NCBI GenBank assembly: GCA_048498995.1
Contig: JBEHWX010000115.1
Span: 1-17,635, forward strand
Source of the DNA: JBEHWX01 sp048498995
GTDB taxonomy: Bacteria; Bacteroidota; Ignavibacteria; OLB7
Length of the DNA stretch: 17,635 nucleotides
Reading direction: 5' to 3'
A program made the translations under genes and the position numbers. The stretch's first letter is position 1, and every line of letters starts with the position of its first letter. A model generated the notes under the pieces. That model did not search any database, was not told where the DNA came from, and saw only the letters and a list, made by a program, of their open reading frames with translations. This document shows, piece by piece, positions 15,379 through 17,635 of the stretch.

Positions 15379-17202
15379 ATGAACATCCACAAGGTCCAGC
15401 TCGTGCGACGGAGAGCATTCGCGGTGATTCTTCTGATGCTCGCAACGATCGTTTCCACCTCCCATGCACAGAGATTCGAGGAGCTGTTCGGCAGACGATG
15501 CGCCGAACAAGGGTACGGCGGCACCCCCCTGGCCCGGGGCGGCTACGCGGCGGTCGGATTCACCAACAGCACCACCGCCGGCAACTGCGGCGGCACCGAG
15601 GATGTGTTCATCGTCTGCCTGAAGGCCAACGGATCGCTCAACTGGTCTCATAGCTACAATCTGGGGGGCATCGACGTCGGGCACGATATCCGCCAGTGCG
15701 CCAACGGCGATCTGATCGTGGTCGCGTCGACGTTCAACAACCCGAACGCTCCGGGACAGGGAGATCTTGCGATCCTTCGCGTCAACAGCGCCAACGGGGC
15801 GCTGATCTGGTGCACCATCTACGGAACATCCACGCTCTACGAATACGGCAACCGGATCATCGAGACCACGTTGAGTGCCGGCGGCTCCAGCTCCGCGGGT
15901 GATTTCGTCGTGGCCGGATGGCAGTCCGGCGGAACCAACGGTACCGACGCGCTCCTGATGCGGGTGACCTTCACCGGCGGCGTCGTCTGGGAGAAGACCT
16001 ACAACGGCGGCGGCAATGATCAGCTCGCCGGGCTCGACGAGTCCACGATCGGCAACGGCGCCAGCGATATCGTCGCGGTCGGCAGCTCCACGAGCTTCAA
16101 TCGCTGCGATGCCACCGAGGGGCTGATACTCCGCGTCAACGGCGCCACCGGGGCCATCGGTGCCTCGCCCCAGGGTGCGGCCGTCTACGGGCGCGGACCG
16201 TACATCGAGCTCAACTCGGTCGACGAGCTGACGATGGGAAACAACCGGGGCAATCTGGTGGCGGCGGGTGCCATGCTCGTGGCCTCCAGCTCCGACATCT
16301 TCGTGCTCGAAACCACCGCCGACCCCTGCACCACGGTCGTCGACGCCACTTATGGTGACGCCGATTCGACCACGGAGCTCGCCAACTCGATTCGCGAGAT
16401 CAAGGCCAACGGCGGCCTCAACGACGGCAACGTTATCATCGCCGGTGTCTCGAAGTGGTTCACCGAGGCCACCGGAGCGCAGGGATTCCTCCTCGAGCTC
16501 GATCCGAATCTCAACATCGTCACCCCGCCGACCGGCGTCGGCTACAGGCTCTACGGCCCGGGCGTCGAGAAAGTGCTCTGGGGAGAGCCGGTCTACGGCA
16601 TTACCGGGAGCACCACGCCGGGATTCTTCATCATCGGCTATTCCGAATCGTTCCCGATCACCCTCTCCGATCAGCTCTACGTGGTGAAGACCGACAACCT
16701 CGGCTACTCCAACTGCCACGACACCGCGGTCACGCCGTATCACCTCCGCCCACGGATCCGGCCGAACTGCGTGTCGATGGAGGAGGTGACGTTCATCGAC
16801 AAGGTGGCGCCGCGCGTGCGCGACTCCGCGCGCAAGGGGGATACGGTCCTCTGCAACGACACGCTCCACATCCATTTCGGGTCGACCTCCAACGATCCGG
16901 GACTCTCCGGCATCGAGCGCCCGCCGGTCAACGTGCTTCTCATCGCCGGCGGGGGGACGTCGAATCCGGTTGCCGCCGGAGCCACGCTGACGCTCGGCTA
17001 CAGGAACGCCGGCACCGGCCGACTGGTGGTGGTGGTGGTCGACCGCCGGGGCCGCGAGGTCTATCGCGGGGCGGCCGATGCCAACGGCGAGCTGACCCGC
17101 GTGGTGATGTCCACCACCGGATGGCAGCCGGGAGCGTACGTGATAACGGCCACCGACGGAGATCGGTCGTACGTCGACCATATCGCGCTCAACGAACGTT
17201 GA
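15379..17202 (+). CDS. T9SS-like beta-propeller-like surface protein (array paralogue 4, divergent)
   Basis: A 607-residue secreted protein; GGAG at 15370-15373 supports the start. The signal peptide is 1-30 (RRR n-region, cleavage after TSHA), mature N-terminus QRFEE. The propeller-like region (about 40-445) keeps the family strand pattern (GGYAAVG, DLIVVAS, GDFVVAG, GNLVAAG, GNVIIAG, GFFIIGYS) and the shared phrase TPPTGVGYR. It has lost the GC-N-M/L-G motif of blade 2 and the IIEC cysteine, and has gained Cys80, Cys107, Cys145 and Cys243. The Cys linker is changed (Cys446, 464, 492; LCNDT kept). The C-terminal domain (about 516-607) reads SNPVAAGATLTL where the others have YPNPV, then VVVVVDRRGREV and GWQPGAYVIT. 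It is therefore a degenerate or variant type A signal. It is the most divergent of the four and lies beyond the unrelated 903-residue gene. Whether it still uses T9SS is inference. Confidence 0.85.
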   Translation: MNIHKVQLVRRRAFAVILLMLATIVSTSHAQRFEELFGRRCAEQGYGGTPLARGGYAAVGFTNSTTAGNCGGTEDVFIVCLKANGSLNWSHSYNLGGIDVGHDIRQCANGDLIVVASTFNNPNAPGQGDLAILRVNSANGALIWCTIYGTSTLYEYGNRIIETTLSAGGSSSAGDFVVAGWQSGGTNGTDALLMRVTFTGGVVWEKTYNGGGNDQLAGLDESTIGNGASDIVAVGSSTSFNRCDATEGLILRVNGATGAIGASPQGAAVYGRGPYIELNSVDELTMGNNRGNLVAAGAMLVASSSDIFVLETTADPCTTVVDATYGDADSTTELANSIREIKANGGLNDGNVIIAGVSKWFTEATGAQGFLLELDPNLNIVTPPTGVGYRLYGPGVEKVLWGEPVYGITGSTTPGFFIIGYSESFPITLSDQLYVVKTDNLGYSNCHDTAVTPYHLRPRIRPNCVSMEEVTFIDKVAPRVRDSARKGDTVLCNDTLHIHFGSTSNDPGLSGIERPPVNVLLIAGGGTSNPVAAGATLTLGYRNAGTGRLVVVVVDRRGREVYRGAADANGELTRVVMSTTGWQPGAYVITATDGDRSYVDHIALNER

Positions 17203-17231
17203 CGCGAACTGATCCGATGGCATGAAACGCG

Positions 17232-17263
17232 CGAAGGGACGGGCAAAGCTGCCCGTCCCTTCG
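17232..17263 (+). terminator. Strong hairpin terminator after array paralogue 4
   Basis: CGAAGGGACGGGCA (17232-17245) pairs perfectly with TGCCCGTCCCTTCG (17250-17263) over the loop AAGC, a 14 bp stem 29 bases past the stop. The downstream TCGTTATC is weakly T-rich. It is the last recognisably bacterial element in the window. Confidence 0.75.
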
Positions 17264-17292
17264 TCGTTATCATCTCATCCGCGTATCCGCGC
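17264..17292. other. Junction between bacterial and plant sequence
   Basis: Bacterial-looking sequence continues for up to 28 bases after the terminator. From 17292 every base fits a plant myosin exon reading Pro-Gly-Gly-Ile. The codon just before (GCG, 17289-17291) no longer matches the Lys expected there in myosins. The breakpoint is therefore placed at about 17291, give or take a few bases. Confidence 0.75.
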
Positions 17293-17635
17293 CTGGTGGA
17301 ATTGTTGCTCTCCTCGATGAAGCTTGGTAAAGTTAAAGATCAAACTAGTTCCATATGAAGCATGAGGTGATTATGTTCTTGATTTGAACTAACGAGGTGT
17401 AATTTTTCAGCATGTTTCCAAAGTCAACCCACGAAACATTTGCAAATAAGCTGTATCAGACTTTTAAGACACACAAGCGGTTCATCAAACCAAAACTCTC
17501 TCGAACAGATTTCGCTGTTGCCCATTATGCTGGAGAAGTAGGTTCTCTCTCCTTTGAAGAAAAATGGACCTTGTAAAACACAGAAGTTTCTCATGTCTTC
17601 TAAATCTCCAGGTTCTATATCAGTCTGAACTATTT
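17292..17635 (+). CDS. Partial plant myosin motor-domain gene: three exon pieces and two introns
   Basis: Eukaryotic, AT-rich sequence. Exon piece 1 (17292-17326) reads PGGIVALLDEA plus two bases of a Cys codon and ends at the donor GTAAAG. Intron 1 is 17327-17410 (84 bases) with a CTAAC branch-like site at 17389-17393 and acceptor TTTTTCAG. Exon 2 (17411-17537) completes the Cys and reads MFPKSTHETFANKLYQTFK, later KPKLSRTDFAVAHYAGE. Intron 2 is 17538-17611 (74 bases, GTAGGT to CTCCAG). Exon 3 begins at 17612 with VLYQSELF and runs off the window. Joined, this is the conserved myosin motor segment DEACMFPK...HYAGEVxYQ after the relay helix, in the form typical of plant class XI myosins, actin-based organelle motors. 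Phases agree across both introns (2 and 0). The class assignment is from memory of the family. The gene is truncated on both sides by the junction and the window end. Confidence 0.92.

Noticed and set aside
14735..15382. 215-codon plus-strand frame filling the gap before paralogue 4
   Set aside because: It has no ribosome site, runs through an intrinsic terminator, overlaps the next start codon and has Arg/Pro-rich low-complexity composition typical of chance frames.
17024..17039. GGT microsatellite (five units) inside paralogue 4, considered as a phase-variation tract
   Set aside because: A three-base unit cannot shift the frame, and the run encodes valines in an expected beta-strand of the C-terminal domain; five units is within chance for Val codons.
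17327..17410. AT-rich segment considered as a bacterial promoter or horizontally acquired island
   Set aside because: It is an intron: GTAAAG donor, CTAAC branch-like site, TTTTTCAG acceptor, and the flanking exons join in frame to a myosin.

Overview
The window is a GC-rich bacterial contig (about 1-17,290) joined at its right end to roughly 345 bases of plant nuclear DNA. The bacterial part looks like a high-GC member of the Fibrobacterota-Chlorobiota-Bacteroidota (FCB) superphylum. Five genes encode proteins with a signal peptide and a C-terminal domain of the Type IX secretion system (T9SS) kind, a system restricted to that group. Candidate promoters of the form TTG-N19/20-nnnnTTTG also fit. 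The exact phylum (for example Kapaibacteriota, Ignavibacteriota or Chlorobiota) cannot be settled from sequence alone.

Layout. Positions 57-2805 (minus strand) hold a two-gene metabolic operon: enolase, then a phosphohexomutase of the phosphoglucomutase/phosphomannomutase family, with a hairpin terminator at the left edge. A 360-base gap separates it from a divergent plus-strand gene (3166-4836) for a polytopic GT-C-type glycosyltransferase-like membrane protein. From 5431 to 17202 there is an all-plus-strand array of five secreted-protein genes. Four (5431-7206, 7586-9412, 9845-11665, 15379-17202) are paralogues of about 600 residues: signal peptide, a seven-blade beta-propeller-like repeat region, a cysteine-containing linker, and a T9SS type A sorting domain (degenerate in the last one). 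The fifth (11990-14701) is a larger, different 903-residue secreted protein inserted between paralogues 3 and 4. The genes are separated by 324-677 bases, and most are followed by their own strong GC-rich hairpin, so they look like separate transcription units rather than an operon.

Right end. From about 17,292 the composition shifts sharply to AT-rich. The sequence encodes three consecutive exon pieces of a plant myosin motor domain (probably class XI), separated by two short GT-AG introns. This is best read as a chimeric assembly or library junction (plant-associated sample), or bacterial sequence in a plant assembly. It does not look like a bacterial gene.

How the genes work together. Enolase and the phosphohexomutase are central carbon and sugar-nucleotide precursor enzymes. 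The GT-C protein would act on the periplasmic face of the inner membrane on lipid-linked sugars. The array encodes surface or extracellular repeat proteins exported by Sec and then by T9SS; no T9SS machinery gene lies in the window. No tRNA, rRNA, CRISPR array, insertion sequence or phage gene was seen.
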